In this document: positions 34,621-45,808 of the stretch, in pieces | Layout: each line of letters opens with the position of its first letter | Numbering within the stretch: the stretch's first letter is position 1 | Translations under genes and position numbers: made by a program | Origin: Undaria pinnatifida | Taxonomy: Eukaryota > Sar > Phaeophyceae > Laminariales > Alariaceae | Assembly (NCBI GenBank): GCA_012845835.1 | Contig: JABAKD010000005.1 | Coordinates: 2,391,075-2,455,074 of the forward strand | Reading direction: 5' to 3' | DNA: 64,000 nucleotides | The notes under the pieces: model-generated | Told to the model about the DNA's origin: nothing | What the model saw: only the letters and a program-made list of their open reading frames with translations | The model's database searches: none

Positions 34621-35814
34621 TGGGTGCATGGGGCCAAGAAAAAGAAGAGAAAAAAAAAATTGGGGGGTCTACTTGCGAGTCTGCCACCAGAAGGGATGTC
34701 ACATGGTTTTTCGACGGTCTACAGCAATACTACGAACGACTTCCGATACTCCCACCGAAGCACGGACTACCGGCCAATTACACGATCGACAGCTGGCCGT
34801 GGTTGTCACGTGTCTCTGTGTTGGGGGCCCCTGTGCCCTGCCTCTTGTTGGCTCTTGTTTGGGTGAAACATGAGGTGTGCTCGATGGTCTCACGGCAGCA
34901 GAACACCAGAACGTCCGCTCGTACGACGTATCATTCTTATAGGAAATAAATGTATTTTTTTCTTCTTTAGCATCATGAACATAAACGGTTGTTATATATT
35001 GGACAGAGTGATGCGTGTACGACTAAACTTGCCAACGGCACTCGTACTGCACTTTGAGCTATCTGCTGTAGTTCTGGTTGCTACTAGTTGCTGCAGTATG
35101 TGCTAGAAGTTTCGCCCTTCGGCTACTGCTGCTACACCTGATGTTGTGTGTTTGCCAATGTCGTCAGTTGGTGTTCATGCTCGTCGTACATACTGCTGTT
35201 CTCACCCAGTACGTACGGGTTTCCTCGTACCTCCACCGTACGACGACGAAAACAAAACAGAAGGGAGGTGACATGAAATGGCATGGACAATTACCACATA
35301 GAAGCGAGCACAGCGGGATAGTTCGCTGCGAATCAACCGCACTCGTTCATGCCTACAGCAGAGGCTGCCTGGAGTGTCAGCGGCCGTGCTAAAGCTAGGG
35401 CCAAAGGCCAAAGAGACGGCTCTACCTGCTTGGTTTTGCCTCGAGATTCTGTTACGTGAAAATATCATGATTTGGGAGTTATTTTGTCACGAAACGTCTT
35501 GCCGTCGGTAATTTGTGTCACAAAGTTGTTGGATATTGTCGGTAATTTGTGTCACGTTTTAGGTGAACCCACATTAAAAAAATGAATTTCCAGCTGGCGA
35601 AACAAGCAGAAACAAAAGCAATAAGAAGGCCAAGCAAAAAACCAAACGAACTAGTAAAAATGTACAGCAAAGAAACCAACGCTCGAGAGTATGCCACCGC
35701 AAAAATCCAAACATTATCAAGTACCGTTTGGAAATGATGCCAATTCTGTAAAACATCCAGGGGTTGCAGACATAAAGATACACACGAAATCTCCGAAATT
35801 TCTCCTCGACATGC
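34621..35814. other. No gene recognised
   Basis: A-rich at 34,560-34,665. GTCGGTAATTTGTGTCAC occurs twice in tandem near 35,503-35,556. No conserved frame. Confidence 0.3.
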
Positions 35815-36020
35815 GTTTTTTTTGCAACTTTTCGCTTGTCTCGCTCGGCATCCGTCCGCGTTCACGTCAATGTGCGGAACGAACACGGCAGGGCGAGGGG
35901 CTTTGGAGCCGCCCCCCGAAGGCGGTGCTCGAACGAAGCTATATTCGACCGAGAATTCCAGCTCCGCGAATCGCATACTTAGGCCGAGACAAAAAAAACT
36001 CCTGACCCAAATCCCTGACA
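35815..36020 (+). repeat. Dispersed repeat F, copy 1
   Basis: CGTCCGCGTTCACGTC, AGGGCGAGGGGCTTTGGAGCC and GAGAATTCCAGCTCCG define it. Other copies: 38,600-38,705, 40,530-40,740 and 44,430-44,600 on the plus strand and 50,225-50,410 on the minus strand. Function unknown. Confidence 0.75.
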
Positions 36021-36329
36021 CCAAAGAAGGATTTTATATAGATTTATACTTCGAAGTTGCTGCTTTTTGTACGCCGCATTTGCTTGAAACACGTGGGAAC
36101 GGTTTTTTCCTCGGCGGCGTTTTGAACGACAAGCCGTGGTCACAGGAGAGCCTTCCCTTCTTCTCCCCGCTGCACCTGTCTTCGTTTTTATCGCGCATGC
36201 AGTTCTCGCCTAGACTATAAAGTTTAGCATGCATCCCCCCCCCTGTCCTCTTCCAGCTGTGCTCGTCGAATTTTCCAAGGTTGTGTTCTGTAGGGTGCGC
36301 ACAAACCATACCCGGGGTATAATACCCCG

Positions 36330-36670
36330 GGTGTTACCCTACAAAGAACTTCTGTGTGTTCTGTAGGACATTCATACCTGTACCCGGAACTTCTGGAAAT
36401 TTTGTACGGCATTCATACCTGCACCCGGAAAATCTGGATGTTCTGTAGGCCAATGCCACAAACAGCCGGGGTACGGGTGCATCCTTTTTATAACTTATGT
36501 GAGTTATGTACGCCCGTGCCACAATACCCGGAACTTCTGTGACTTCTGTAACACTTACGTACCGTACCCGGATTTCTGTGAGTTCTGTAAAATCCATATA
36601 CCTTAACCCGGAACTTCTGTGACTTCTGTAAGACTGGCACAATACCCGGGGTACGAGTATACCTTTGTTG
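36330..36670 (+). repeat. About 41-bp minisatellite, locus 1
   Basis: The unit approximates ACCCGGAACTTCTGTGAGTT plus CTGTAGGACATTCATACCCGT. Six to eight units, some diverged, with ACCCGGGGTAC words between. Same family as 47,440-47,830. Confidence 0.8.
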
Positions 36671-36757
36671 CAATACGCGGGGAGCCCACGTGCATTAATT
36701 CAGGTTTAATAACCCAAAAAGTGCATTATTATGCATTTTAGTATGAAGTCACACAAG

Positions 36758-38225
36758 GGCTTCATATGCCGGCGCCCATGCGTCGGGTAGGGCAGAGTAG
36801 TACCTTGACTAGCTAAGTTGTACAGTAGCTGTCCGATTTGGTATTCGTTGAACTTTAAAGTAATGCCAAGAGTTTAATACGAACATGAAATTCTTCTGTC
36901 ATAATTTGCCAGAAGAAAAACGTCATATACAACAAAGAAGGCAAGGGTAGGCGAAACACTGTTGTTAAATGCGCCGTCAAGTAAAAGTTGGCGTATATCA
37001 AAACAAAAACACCGAAAAGAGTATTGAGAACCTGCTTCGCCTCTATTAATAGGCGAAACGATAGAGGATTTGGCATCAATGAAGAAACTGCACTGCTGCC
37101 CCAGTGGCAATGGAGGTTCGAAGTCGACAGGATGCAAAGTCGGTTTGCATCAATCGTCGACCTGGGCCCATGTCAGCCGGCGAGGTTTTGGAAGAAGAGC
37201 TATGTTTATTTTCCTGAAGGCTGTCGATTTGCTATGCGTGGTCATGGGCAAGGGGGAAAACGAAAAGGAGAGGCGAGCGATCTCTCGTTGCGGCAGCGTT
37301 GTCTAAGATAGATGCGGGGGTGGCCTTGCTCGTACGGGAGGTTGGCGGGGCGCTTCTTCTCTGTTTTTACTCGAGACGGCGGGATATTATGTGTATCTGC
37401 TGTCTTTGATTCGCGCGTGCTTTCACGCTTTCGAAATCGGACGCGCCCTCTCAATAAACAACATCCGGAGTTTCTCTACCATTGCGACTGCTGACAGTGC
37501 CGTGTGTATTTTCTACTTGGGAGACTAATATTATTTTCTGGTAGTAGTATTTTTTCATTTCGGACTATTCGTATATCGGAAGATCGATATTTAGTATTTT
37601 TTCATTTCCGCCTGAAAATCCAACTTCAGAAAACCAATAGGCGCAGACACTCAATCTTCTTTTAGGATGTACTACTCCTGCACTACAAATAAGAACTCTG
37701 CCAATAACTTTTGCCTAAAGAATGGGCAAAAAAAATGAAACATCCCGGAAAAGTATAAGGGTGCTGTGTGTGGTAGTAATATACTTCGAAGTACCTTCTT
37801 TGCACGATTTTTTTTTTCTTCATCCCATTTATTGTCCTCGCACTACTCTCGCGCTCCCTCCCAGTAGTAACTCAGATCCGGGGTCACATAGCGGGCCCTC
37901 CTCCCCCCTCCCCACTTCGGCACGTGCCTTCATTTTATCGCGAGAAGTCAGCATTTTCTCCCCTCGTCGACTCGCGTCGAATTGTACCTACCCACGCTGC
38001 AGGGCGCTCTCAGCAGTTGATCATTTTTTTTTTTGCATTTTTGCAGCTAGAGTCAAATCTCATCATGCTGGGAATCGAACTCAAGGACAACCGTTAGTAA
38101 TATTCGAAGGTATCCACTAGAACACCGGCGCGACCGACTGACAATTGGATAAAACAAAACAGGATATTTGCATAGCGATTACATTCCCACAAAACTGTAC
38201 GATATTACGATGGTTGACGCCGCGT
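36758..38225 (+). repeat. Dispersed block M, copy 2
   Basis: Homologous to 30,889-31,690 in its first 800 bases and, after a different middle, to the SINE1a locus (33,318-33,740) in its last 400, where both copies continue past the SINE with GACAATTGGATAAAAC and ATTACGATGGTTGACGC. Confidence 0.7.
37806..38139 (-). mobile_element. SINE1b
   Basis: Minus strand: A box TGTTCTAGTGG, B box GAGTTCGATTCCC, same body and A-rich end as SINE1a. It sits at the same place in block M as SINE1a, so the two were copied together rather than inserted twice. Confidence 0.85.
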
Positions 38226-38284
38226 TACCCAGATAGGTTTTGCCTTTGGTGTCAGTCAACATTATTTACTGATTATGGAGCCTG

Positions 38285-38345
38285 TCCTGTGACCACGGAC
38301 TTGACTCTGCGAGTTAATGTGAGAACAACAAAAACAACAACTGCT
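38285..38345 (-). repeat. TTG-bearing repeat, fragment
   Basis: CTGTGACCACGGACTTGACT and GAGAACAACAAAAACAACAA are the reverse complement of the front of the repeat at 34,230. Confidence 0.7.
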
Positions 38346-38599
38346 GCTCTCGAAGCTCGGAATCCGAAAACAGCGTACTAGGTGTATATCGTCGACAATT
38401 ATTATTACAGATTATTTGCTGCTGTATCATCGATTGCTCGCGCGCACGACATGTTGTCAAGACGATATCTATTGCTACTATTACTCTAGAGTGCTGCTGT
38501 GTCATCGACTAGTACGCTACGCGTTGACCCGTTCTCAGAAAAAAACTGCCAGGAATCCAAAATCCAAAATCGTCGCCGGTTCTCGGATGTGTTTCTTAC

Positions 38600-38705
38600 C
38601 TCCCGTACGTAATACGCGTTCACGACCAGGTAGGAGACGAATAAGGAAGGGCAAGGGGCGTTGGACGGCGCCCCTCGGACAGAGCGATTTGACCGAGAAA
38701 TCCTA
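38600..38705 (+). repeat. Dispersed repeat F, copy 2 (diverged)
   Basis: GCAAGGGGCGTTGGACGGCGC and AGCGATTTGACCGAGAAAT keep order and spacing of the family. Confidence 0.6.
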
Positions 38706-39250
38706 TAATAGCACTGCCCACTGAGCCACTTAATCACTTGACTCAGTAGCTCAGTGGGTAGTGCTACATAATATGTTGTCGAGTTAGTAAACTGATTCTC
38801 ACCGCCTTTTTAACAGAGATCTCCGGGGCTCTTCCCTCGCCACTGACTACTACATACAGCAGCAGTAGCAGTAGTAGTAGTCAGGAGCAAACTACCAAAA
38901 TACCGATTCATAATGTCGTCAGCGCGCACGCTTGACAAAGACAAACATGAGGTCGGTGAGAATCGAACTCACGAACGACACATAGCACTACCCACTATTT
39001 TTTCACTGACTCAGTAACTCAGTGGGTTTTCCTAAAAACCAACCAGACATGTTTTCGAGTTCGTTAGTTAATTATCACCGACTTCGTAAGAGGGATCTCC
39101 GGGGCTATCCGCTCTCCACGTACTACAGTCAGTAGTACTCTGGAAAACACTAACAGTTTTCATAACCATTCATAACGTCTCCAGCGTGCACGCTCCTGAA
39201 TACCAAATATGATCTCGGTGAGAATCGTATTCTCGGCACATCCTACGTTG
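38706..39250. repeat. SINE3: tRNA-like units in inverted and tandem array
   Basis: TAGCTCAGTGGGTAGTGC (38,747) and TAACTCAGTGGG (39,013) match a tRNA A box. Minus-strand partners CGGTGAGAATCGAACTCACG (38,953) and a worn one near 39,215 match a B box. The arrangement is two tandem units of about 275 bp, each with a short inverted tRNA-like arm. There is no matching acceptor stem, so these are not tRNA genes. Confidence 0.6.
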
Positions 39251-39261
39251 GTTATACTCAG

Positions 39262-40290
39262 TATATTATAAAAATTAAAATGCACTCAAGCTGTGAGATC
39301 GAAGATTTCGTCGAAACTCATCTTTGCAAGCTGTGCGCAATATTCCGATCGCGCGTATCGCTGGGTGTGTCCTCATTAAGGATATAGGTCGGCGACTCCC
39401 GTTGGAACTACAGTGTAGCTTGTACCAGGGTCAACAGGGTGATGTTAGTCAGTCTGTGCGCGGAAACTATAAAACCGTTTCTTGAGGGGGACAAAGTCTG
39501 ACAGCTGTGGAAGGAAATGCATCAGTTCATCAAGAGTATCCTGTAAGTCGTATAACCGGTGACGGGAGGGCGGAGTTTTTAAGGGCGTGGTGGCCTGGGT
39601 TTGAACAAGAGGGAGTGGGGGGGGGGGGAGGGGGAAACGGACGGGGCAACTCAACCTGTCCGTGGAAACTATAAATCCTTCAAGGGAAAAACTCTGACGG
39701 TTGTGGAAATAATGCATCAGTTTATCATATGTATCATGTAAGTCGTACAACCAGTGAGGAGAGGGGGGAGGGGCGGGGGGGAGGAGATTTCCAACAGCTT
39801 TATGTTGCATAGATGTAGGCGTTTGCCATACGCGTGGTGCTAGGTCTAGGCGATGGTGCGGGTGGTGGGGAAGGAGGGGGCGTTGGGGGGGGGGGCGAAT
39901 TGGAGCTGTAGCATGAATGACTCGAAATATGATAAGGTGATATCAACTGCGTGGTAGTGTTTATTACTTGAGCAGATTTCGATTTTAGGTCGGGCGTTTG
40001 AACAAGAGGGAGCGGGGGGGGGGTGAAAGGTAAGGGTGGGGGGGGGTGGAAATGAATTGGATCTACGGTATGAATGGCTCGAAAGATAATAAGGTGATAT
40101 CAGTTGCCTGGTAGTGTTTATTACTCTGGTGGGGAGTGGGGAAGGAGGGGGCGTTGGGGGGGGGGGGCGGGGGGCGGGACGATGTGGGCTACAGCATGGA
40201 TGGCTAGGCTAATAATGAGGTGATATCAACGCGTGGTAGTGTTTATTACTCTGGCAGATTTCGATTTTAGGTGGGGCGTTTGAACAAGAG
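39262..40290 (-). repeat. Left complex inverted end of the foldback-like element
   Basis: The terminus (39,262-39,480) is followed by a repeat of part of it (39,655-39,690), then monomers of about 120-155 bp marked by GATAATAAGGTGATATCA and GGTAGTGTTTATTACTC. Confidence 0.8.
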
Positions 40291-40529
40291 GGAGCGGAGG
40301 AAAAACGGCACTATACCCACTGAGCCGAAAGGCAACGACAGACAGCAGTACTAGCTGCGATAGGGCAAGCGCTTCGAGGTGGCCATGAGAAAAGCGTCGT
40401 CGGGAAGAAATTTAGATGCCAATTTGGAAATGATGTCCATTTGGAAATGTTTTTCCTTGATTTATTCGTTCAAGCTCTACATATGCCAATATCCAAGAGC
40501 AGCTCGGGCGTAAACCGCCCAAAATACAT

Positions 40530-40740
40530 ATAAAATTGCACTTCTCGCTTCTCTCGCTCAGCATCTATCCGCGTTCACGTCGAGGTGCAGAACCGATAAG
40601 GCAGGACGAGGGGCATTGGAGCCTTCCCCCGAAGACGACGCTCAAACGAAGCGATTTGACCGAGAAATTCCAGTTTCGAGAATCCCATACTGAGGCCGGA
40701 ACGAAAAAAACTCTTGACCAAATTCCTCTCCCCGACAAAA
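40530..40740 (+). repeat. Dispersed repeat F, copy 3
   Basis: TATCCGCGTTCACGTCGAGG, GAGGGGCATTGGAGCC and GAAGCGATTTGACCGAGAAAT. Directly followed by the palindromic head of block I. Confidence 0.75.
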
Positions 40741-40973
40741 AAAGAATCGTTCTATATATAAAAGGGCTCCGCATGGTTGCCGGCATTCGCCGGCACCCTC
40801 GCCGGCACCCATGCTTCGGGTAGGGCAGGGCAGCACTTCGAATTGTTCGATTCAATACTTGGTAGAGTAGAAAAAGTCACCACATACAATCATAGTCTGC
40901 GCGTACAGTATGTAGGGTAATGCCCAGAGTTGGATATAGACTAACAATCATAACAATGTACTACTATTAATAG

Positions 40974-41339
40974 CTACCGTTTTTTTAAGTGAATCCGATT
41001 CCGAGCTTCATTCATCAGAGTTCGATTGGATAAATCCGACCACACGCCGACTGACCCTTTAGTCTGGCGACGAAACGTGTCGGGTGCGTTTCTTACGATA
41101 TTTTGAATCACGGAAGCATCCGGGGCCAGTAAGGTGGCTGACCATGTCCGCTGCGTGTTCTCTTCGTAGCCACTGAGAGGCGCGCACTGAGCCAGCTTCT
41201 GAAATATACAATTCATGATGTAGTAGTATCCTCTAGATCCGAACTTCCCAGATTGACTGTCTGTGTGTTGTCTGGTCGTGGAGAGACGTGCTGACGTTGA
41301 TCCAGGCGCGAAACACGGTGGTATGGCTGCCTTCGTCAT
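40974..41339 (-). CDS. Hypothetical 121-codon frame in block I
   Basis: ATG to stop. The product starts MTKAAIPPCFAPGSTSARLS and ends in a basic tail (RIHLKKR). The second copy (55,440 on the plus strand) also starts MTKA and keeps PCF.P...SA.LST but loses the frame after about 60 codons. No domain recognised; a remnant of an element-encoded protein is the likeliest reading. Confidence 0.3.
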   Translation of the reverse strand: MTKAAIPPCFAPGSTSARLSTTRQHTDSQSGKFGSRGYYYIMNCIFQKLAQCAPLSGYEENTQRTWSATLLAPDASVIQNIVRNAPDTFRRQTKGSVGVWSDLSNRTLMNEARNRIHLKKR

Positions 41340-41499
41340 TAAACTCCTCGAATTCTATGGCAATGCTGCTGCTTGTTATTAGCTGTGTAGATCGCTCACT
41401 TCTTGTATACACAGTACGCGACTACAGCGCTTACTATTTTGACAGTTAATAATTTAAGACTCAAGTTTTTATAGACGAAAATAACAACATGTCATTTAT

Positions 41500-42700
41500 G
41501 CCTGGTCGCTCATTGGTCAGGATTCATACGCAAAGTAGGCGTCACCCGGGCACAATAGGGTCACATGCCGGGATCGGAATCCGTTCACACATCTACAACT
41601 CCGAAAACCCAGGCACGAACACGGATATCATCCGGGTTGATACCTCCCCGCACGGTGTGGAAATTCCCAACCCCACCGGCCGATTTTCTGATTGGCCATG
41701 GTTCATATGTTGAGCCAGCTCCACCTCGGGAGGATATAGGGTCGCATCCCCCGTCCAGAGGTCGTTCCACATATCTGATACTTCCATCAACCGGGAAAGC
41801 AAACCGAGCTTTCTCGGGTCGACACCACCCTGCACGGTGAGAAAATCCCAATCCCGTTGGCTAATCGCTGATTGGTTCGAACTCCACAGCGCCGTCCTAG
41901 GCGGATAGAGGCCCATCAACGGGGGGCATTTCCGTCGCACGAAGAAGATAGGGTCCCATCCCCGATTCATGAATCCCCCGAATCTCTACAGCTCCAAAAA
42001 CGCGGGAACAATAACGATGACCTCCCGTGTCGACACCACTCCGCACGACGTGGAACCCCAGCCATATTCGCTTACCGCTGATTGGCTGGGGCTCGGACAT
42101 AAGGGCAGCGCCACCATGGGAGGATATAGAGTCCTGTGCCCGTTTCACAAATCCTGAAAAAACGCGGACGATAACCAGTTTCTCCCGCGGGTCGACACAG
42201 CCCCGCATGATGGTGCGACAATAATCTATTCACAATGGCTTATCGTTGGTTGACTGTGCACGAGAGATAACCGGAGAGGAGATAGCCCAGAAAACGGGCG
42301 GGCGGCGTTCCGACGCACCCGATAAGGATCGGGCTCCACCGCCCTTCTAGCAATCCTTCCATACCCCATCAACTCCAACAAACCGGGGACGAAAAACGAC
42401 TTCTCCCGGGTCTACACCACACCGTACGGTGTGGTAGCCTTAGCTAGCTGAGGTTCGTGTACAACGCCAGCACCACAGAACAGGGTCCAACCCCGGTTCA
42501 GAAATCCTTCAAAGTATTTGCAACGAGAAAATTATGGATCAACTCGCGCTACTGCTGAATGTTTAATCGAATACCCCAACCCCGCGGTACGCGGACATTT
42601 CATTTGACCCCCTGCCTCGATACCACCCCGCACATTGTAACCCAACCTTCGATTGATCGGCTCGGCCGGGGTTCGTGGATAGAGGAAACTACCACTCACT
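41500..42700 (+). repeat. Satellite with 160-220 bp units, array 1
   Basis: Units are marked by GTCGACACCAC.CCGCAC.GTGTGG, GCTGATTGGTTCGA, GGAGGATA and CTCCAAAAACGCGGG. About six units, at 41,651, 41,830, 42,042, 42,203, 42,424 and 42,631, fairly diverged. Arrays 2 and 3 lie reversed at 52,650-53,130 and 54,660-55,150. Confidence 0.8.
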
Positions 42701-42860
42701 AAGAAGTTCAGCAAGTTAAATGACTGTCATCTCATACTGGCCTGTGATTAGAGAATTTGCACATGGATCAATTGCATAATATACAGCAGTCCGTCCAGGC
42801 CGAGTCGATCGGTGCAACTTTCGTGGGTATCGTGTTATTACAGCAGCAGTAATACACTTC

Positions 42861-43226
42861 ACTCTTTTTCCCATCCAATTTATTGTGATGCTCACACTAC
42901 TCTCGCCCTCCCAGTAGTATAACTCAGACCCGGGGTCATATAGCTGGCCCCCCTCCCCCCTCCTCACTACGGTACATGCCCTAATTTTTATCGCGAGAAG
43001 AACTCAGCATTTTCTTCCCTCGTCGATTCGCGTCGAATTGTACCTACCCACGCTGCTAGGCGATTTCAGCAGTTAGTTGATCCTTTTTCTCCCATTTATT
43101 TCTGCAGATAAATAAAAATAAAGTCAACAAAGCTCACAACGGCGGTGGGAATTTAACTCAAGGACCAACGCTAGTATTAATAGTAGTATTCGAGTGTAAC
43201 CCCACTAGACCACCGGCGCGACCGGC
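42861..43226 (-). mobile_element. SINE1c
   Basis: Minus strand: A box TGGTCTAGTGGGG; the B box is worn (GAGTTAAATTCCC). The body is shared with the other SINE1 copies. Confidence 0.8.
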
Positions 43227-43241
43227 TTTATATCGCTCACT

Positions 43242-43545
43242 GCCCCGGTGGCGTGTCAGGGTATCCTCGAGCCTGGTATAAGTCAGTTTCGTGAGTTCTA
43301 ATCCCCCGAGTGCGTACTCGTATAATTTCATCGTGGGACTTTTTCTTGCCCACTAATTGACTTGCGGAAAGCGCGAGAGCGTGAGTTAGCAACACTCGAT
43401 GAAAAATCGACGTTCAGTGGGTTCTGAACCCTATGCGCCAAAACAATTGAAGGCAATAACCGGGGGGGGGAAGGACGACACCTGTGACCACGGCTTGTAT
43501 GTCCAGAAGCTGGAAAGTAGAAGTGTGCCTAAAAAAAAGAAAAAA
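43242..43545 (+). mobile_element. SINE2, intact copy with target duplication
   Basis: 304 bp from GCCCCGGTGGCGTGTCAGG to an A-rich tail (AAAAAAAAGAAAAAA), flanked by TCACT on both sides (43,237-43,241 and 43,546-43,550). The related block near 51,300 is uninterrupted at this point (ACTCACTAGAGATGATC reversed), which is the empty site. The B-box-like segment reads GAGTTCTAATCCC. Confidence 0.9.
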
Positions 43546-44429
43546 TCACTAGAAGAGATGATCAACCAGCATTCAGCAGCAAGGAGCACGTCAAATACGA
43601 AGCAACACAAACTTATTTGTCAGTTACGTACCAACACGACCGCTTGTACTTGACCGGCAAACGACCACAGCCACGGAGTCAGGGATCACAGCAACAACAA
43701 AGCACGCCATCCACACACGGTCTATATTTCTCCAAAGAGTCTTCTCGGATGAAAAAAAAAATCGATGCGATACCGGGACGAATGCATGCCACTACTGGTT
43801 TCTTCCGTGGATACGGTCTACTTACTACGAACTTCACATGGCGCAGCTTAACGACAGGAGGAGGGACGATTTTTTCCCTTGTTTTTTGTGTCGAAAATGT
43901 ATTCCCTGTTTTTTGGTACACCCTCACCCGATGCCATATAATGAGCCACAGACAAAAAGCATGTTGTGTGTAGTAGAGCATAGCTGTGTGTTCTCTAACG
44001 CGTACGTACCTATATTACTTGCACGAGAGTACAAATCATGCCGATTTGCCCGAACTTGTATAATACCACCCTCGAGGCCCCGGGGACGCAGCCACTCGCA
44101 ACGCTGCTGTGTGGCTTTTTCTGGCGCAGTATCGTAATCACTACTACCTCCTCGTTTTAGTCATGCGTGCGCTTGCCACGTCTATATCCATGTATGTACG
44201 TGTACCTACCGAAATTCAATAAACAAATGTACTACTATGATACCTACCGCAGTACCATGGGGATTATTTTTACAGTAAATGTTATTATTTGTTTTGGGAC
44301 AAAATATGACGCCAATTTGGAAATAATGTCTTGCCAAGTTTTATTTTATCAACCTCTCCATACATCAAGATCCGAAGAATACCAAGAGAGTACCAGTCAA
44401 AATACATTTTTTTTGCGCGTTTCTCGTTT

Positions 44430-44600
44430 GTCTCGCTCAGCATCCATCCGCGTTCACGTGGCGGCGCCGAACGGATAAGGTAGGGCGAGGGGCGTTGGAG
44501 CCGCCCGAAGACGGCGCTCGAACGAAGCGATTTGACCCATAAATTCCAGTTCCGAGAATCCTATACTGAGGCCGAGACGAAAAAAACTCCTCAATGAATA
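44430..44600 (+). repeat. Dispersed repeat F, copy 4
   Basis: CATCCGCGTTCACGTGGCGG, GGCGAGGGGCGTTGGAGCC and CCAGTTCCGAGAATCCTATA. It forms the end of block I. Confidence 0.75.
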
Positions 44601-44626
44601 TATAAAAAAATAAGAATGATCATACC

Positions 44627-45805
44627 CCCCCCCCCCCCGAACGCCCCCTCCTTCCCCACTCCCCACCAGGGTAATAAACACTACCAGGCAACTGATATCA
44701 CCTCATGATATTTCTAGCCATCCATGCCGTAGCTCCAATTCATTTCCGCCCACCCCCCCTCTTTTTCCCCGCTCCCTTTTGTTCAAACGCCCCACCTAAA
44801 ATCGAAATCTGCCAGAGTAATAAACACTACCACGCAGTTGATATCACCTCATTATCTTTCTAGCCATCCATGCTGTAGCCCACATCACCCCCCCCCCCCC
44901 CCGCCAACGCCCCCTCCCTCCCCACTCCCCACCAGAGTAATAAACACTACCAGGCAACTGATATCACTTCATTATCTTTCGAGCCATCCATGCCGTAGCT
45001 CCAATTCACTTCCGCCCCCGCCCCTTCCTTTTTTCCCCCCCGCTCCCGCTTGTTCAAACGCCCGACCTAAAAACGAAATCTGCCAGAGCAATAGACACTA
45101 TCACGCACTTGATATCACCTCATTATCTTTCGAGCCAACCATGCTGTTGCTCCAATTCGCCCCCCCCCCCCCCCCAACGCCCCCTCCTTCCCCACCACCC
45201 GCACCATTGCCTAGACCTAGCTCCACGCGTATAGCTAATCCCTACATCTATGCAACCTAAAGCTGTTGGAAATCCCCCCCCCCCCCCACCCCTTCGAACG
45301 CTCGGCCCTCTCCTCACTGGTTGTACGACTTACAGGATGTACATGATAAAATGATGCATTCCTTCAGCAACCGTCAGATTTGTCCCCTTGAAGGATTTAT
45401 AGTTTCCGCGCACAGATTGAGTTGCCCCGCCAGTCCCCCCCCCCCCCCCCCGCTCCCTCTTGTTCAAACCTAGGCCTCCACGCCCTTAAAAACTCCGCCC
45501 TCCCCTCACCGCTTTTACGACTCGCAGGATATACTTCATAAACTGATGAATTTCCTTCCACAGCTGTCAGATTTTGATCGCCTCAAAACCGGCTTTTATA
45601 GTTTCCGCGCACAGACTGACTAACATCACCCTGTTGACCCTGGTACAAGCTACACTGTAGTTCCAAGGGGAGTCGCCGGCCTATATCCTTAATGAGGACA
45701 CACACCCAGTATTACGCGCGATCGGAGTATCACACACAGCTTGCAAAGATGAGTTTCGACGAAATCTTCGATCTCACAGCTGGCGTGTATTTTTTTTATG
45801 ATATA
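44627..45805 (+). repeat. Right complex inverted end of the foldback-like element
   Basis: Four monomers carrying AATAAACACTACC and GATATCACCTCATTATC (at about 44,691, 44,838, 44,958 and 45,111), C-rich runs, a partial terminus at 45,395-45,430 and the full terminus at 45,590-45,800. Confidence 0.8.
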
Positions 45806-45808
45806 TTT

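Larger units (their letters stand above)
40768..44600 (+). repeat. Block I, copy 1 (inside the foldback-like element)
   Basis: It corresponds, reversed, to 50,210-55,985: head 40,768-41,010 to 55,760-55,985, frame at 40,974-41,339 to 55,440-55,800, satellite 41,500-42,700 to 54,640-55,200, SINE1c to SINE1e, and 43,560-44,600 to 51,300-50,210. Similarity by eye is 75-85%. Confidence 0.75.
39262..45805. mobile_element. Foldback-like composite element, about 6.5 kb
   Basis: Both ends carry the same sequence in opposite directions: about 215 bases of unique terminus (ACTCAAGCTGTGAGATCGAAG inward to GTGCGCGGAAACTATAAAA), then some 800 bases of G- or C-rich tandem repeats. Tandem-repeat-built inverted ends are the mark of foldback elements. 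The interior (40.3-44.6 kb) is itself a patchwork: repeat F, block I, SINE1c and SINE2. No transposase was seen, so it would depend on another element. Confidence 0.65.

Noticed and set aside
34198-34866. 222-codon plus-strand frame with Lys-rich middle
   Set aside because: It spans the TTG-bearing dispersed repeat and an A-rich tract; the other copy at 53.8 kb does not keep the frame.
38739-38810. A tRNA gene
   Set aside because: The D-arm and A box look right, but no acceptor stem or anticodon arm pairs, and the unit recurs in worn forms; it is a tRNA-derived repeat.
44838-45260. 140-codon Pro/Ser-rich frame
   Set aside because: It lies in the C-rich tandem repeats of the foldback end; Pro comes from CCC runs.
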